64,000 nucleotides of DNA from CP2-2F sp034432555 (lineage in GTDB: Bacteria; Chloroflexota; Anaerolineae; Aggregatilineales; UBA2796): the NCBI GenBank assembly GCA_034432555.1, contig DAOUBW010000038.1, positions 130,913 through 194,912 on the forward strand, read 5' to 3'. Made by a program: the position numbers and the translations under genes. The first letter of the stretch is position 1, and every line of letters starts with the position of its first letter. This document shows positions 63,463 through 64,000 of this stretch, in pieces. The notes beneath the pieces are model-generated. The model was not told where the DNA came from, did not search any database, and saw nothing but the letters and a program-made list of their open reading frames with translations.

Positions 63463-63491
63463 AGTGTAGCGCGGCGGCGGTCTTTTGTCCA
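63463..63491 (-). promoter_or_regulatory. Promoter of the alaX operon, probably leaderless
   Basis: On the minus strand TGGACA (63486-63491; the fuller TTGGACA is also there), 17-bp spacer, TACACT (63463-63468). The ATG at 63455 begins 8 nt after the -10 and no Shine-Dalgarno is present. Confidence 0.65.
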
Positions 63492-63564
63492 AAAGGGTGG
63501 ATGGCGCAAGGCTTTGCGTGGACACCGTCCCTCTCAGAGCTGTTCCGCCTGATGGAAGAATTTA

Positions 63565-63593
63565 TTGACGCCCTCTGTGAGGCGTCCTACACT
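63565..63593 (+). promoter_or_regulatory. Promoter with inverted repeat for the iclR-like fragment
   Basis: TTGACG (63565-63570), 17-bp spacer, TACACT (63588-63593), 30 bp before ATG 63623. An inverted repeat GACGCC / GGCGTC (63567-63572, 63581-63586) overlaps the -35 and spacer, fitting autoregulation by an IclR-type protein. Confidence 0.6.
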
Positions 63594-63622
63594 CCAAGAA
63601 AATAGGGTGAAAGTTTTTAGCC

Positions 63623-63722
63623 ATGAGCGATGAAGTCAGAGTTGTTGAACGTGCCTTTGCCTTACTAGAACTTTTGGCACAATCGGACGATGCGGCTGGG
63701 GTCGGGTCCGTAGCGGACAGGG
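63623..63722 (+). pseudogene. N-terminal fragment of an IclR-family regulator
   Basis: ATG 63623 opens MSDEVRVVERAFALLELLAQ, the typical IclR N-terminal helix before its HTH, with a promoter and operator-like repeat upstream. After about residue 26 the similarity ends and the frame becomes the antisense of the hoxU-like gene. It looks like a regulator gene cut off by a junction around 63700-63722. A read-through ORF to 63865 exists but is not a family sequence. Confidence 0.55.
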
Positions 63723-64000
63723 AAGCGATAGGGTATCCCAATATGGTTGATTTGCAGGGCGATGGCGGTATCTTGCAGCTCGCAGTGACCATTGGAGACG
63801 CACACCGAGCAAATATGATTGCCTTCGCTAAAGAGCATCTCCACAATCATGTGGCGGTAGCGTAGCAGCCGCTCCGATTCGGTATTGACTTCCATCCCTT
63901 CCGTGACGGGCGTCACACAGGCGGGCAGCAACCGCGCAACGCCGACAATCTCCACAAGGCACAGGCGGCACGCACCGACATTGGAAAGCCCATCCAGCTG
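63665..64000 (-). CDS. HoxU/NuoG-like [2Fe-2S] diaphorase subunit, partial and truncated
   Basis: The 5' end is outside the window; 111 residues are visible. GACRLCLVEI and RLLPACVTPV are the plant-type [2Fe-2S] cysteines, and ICSVCVSNGHCELQDTA is the following cysteine-rich region of HoxU/NuoG-type subunits of hydrogenase or NADH dehydrogenase. Orthologues continue with a two-[4Fe-4S] ferredoxin segment (about C-x2-C-x2-C), but here the chain stops at IVRLCQKF with TAG at 63667. So the C-terminal cluster domain is missing, at the same place where the iclR-like fragment ends. Confidence 0.72.
   Translation of the reverse strand, partial: QLDGLSNVGACRLCLVEIVGVARLLPACVTPVTEGMEVNTESERLLRYRHMIVEMLFSEGNHICSVCVSNGHCELQDTAIALQINHIGIPYRFPVRYGPDPSRIVRLCQKF

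Noticed and set aside
63665..63865. Complete 80-aa plus-strand gene at 63623-63865
   Set aside because: Only the first 26 codons resemble a family; the rest is antisense of hoxU, so a functional product is unlikely.

Overview
The window reads as a chromosomal segment of a Chloroflexota (Anaerolineae-like) bacterium. I infer this from several traits together: moderately high GC with TTGACA/TATAAT-type promoters, secreted and membrane proteins with long Thr/Pro-rich stalks, a DUF5667-type protein, a DUF6391 protein, B12-dependent ribonucleotide reductase with NrdR, a serine hydroxymethyltransferase-GcvT fusion, and GAF-rich sensor kinases. This is judged by family traits only; no rRNA or other taxonomic marker is present. 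I see no transposase, phage gene or CRISPR array.

Layout. 1-2.6 kb (minus): an nrdR-nrdJ operon. NrdJ carries two inteins, and a pair of NrdR boxes lies upstream of nrdR. 3-11.5 kb: a B12-binding radical SAM protein, a lone receiver protein, a BMP-type binding lipoprotein, a Thr/Pro-rich membrane protein coupled to a parvulin lipoprotein, an acyl-CoA dehydrogenase and a gamma-glutamyl hydrolase. 11.5-21 kb: CydD-like exporter, gcvH with a solute-binding lipoprotein, MFS transporter, the wall-sugar group anmK / Gfo-Idh / murB, and an FAD-[2Fe-2S] fusion. 21-29 kb: holA with DUF6391, an oligopeptide-binding protein with a clear promoter and terminator, a tsaE-tsaB-rimI-udg operon, and a RIO kinase with a long structured leader. 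29-34 kb (minus): a hydroxyacid dehydrogenase and a heterodimeric ABC exporter. 34-44 kb: a signalling island with a 1.3k-residue sensor kinase plus two receivers, a divergent NarX/NarL-like pair, and a giant Ser/Thr kinase-ATPase-TPR protein. 44.6-47 kb: sucCD and two tRNAs. 47-58 kb: a large Thr/Pro-stalked six-domain beta-propeller protein, a Nudix hydrolase, the SHMT-GcvT fusion and a bifunctional beta-oxidation protein. 58-63.5 kb (minus): an alaX - btuF-like - glnA-like - pucR operon. 63.5-64 kb: what looks like a junction between the start of an iclR gene and a truncated hoxU-like gene.

How it fits together. One-carbon and central metabolism are represented by gcvH, SHMT-GcvT, sucCD and the beta-oxidation enzyme. 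Cobalamin use links NrdJ, the radical SAM protein and the BtuF-like protein. The organism appears heterotrophic, with several uptake binding proteins whose permeases are not nearby.

The strongest points for follow-up are the twin decaying inteins in nrdJ, the SHMT-GcvT fusion with a GcvT-like middle module, the hoxU/iclR junction, the mutually exclusive pairing in the RIO-kinase leader, the beta-clamp-type tail on the uracil-DNA glycosylase, and the repeated-domain surface protein. I saw no convincing wholly novel multi-gene defence or biosynthetic system.
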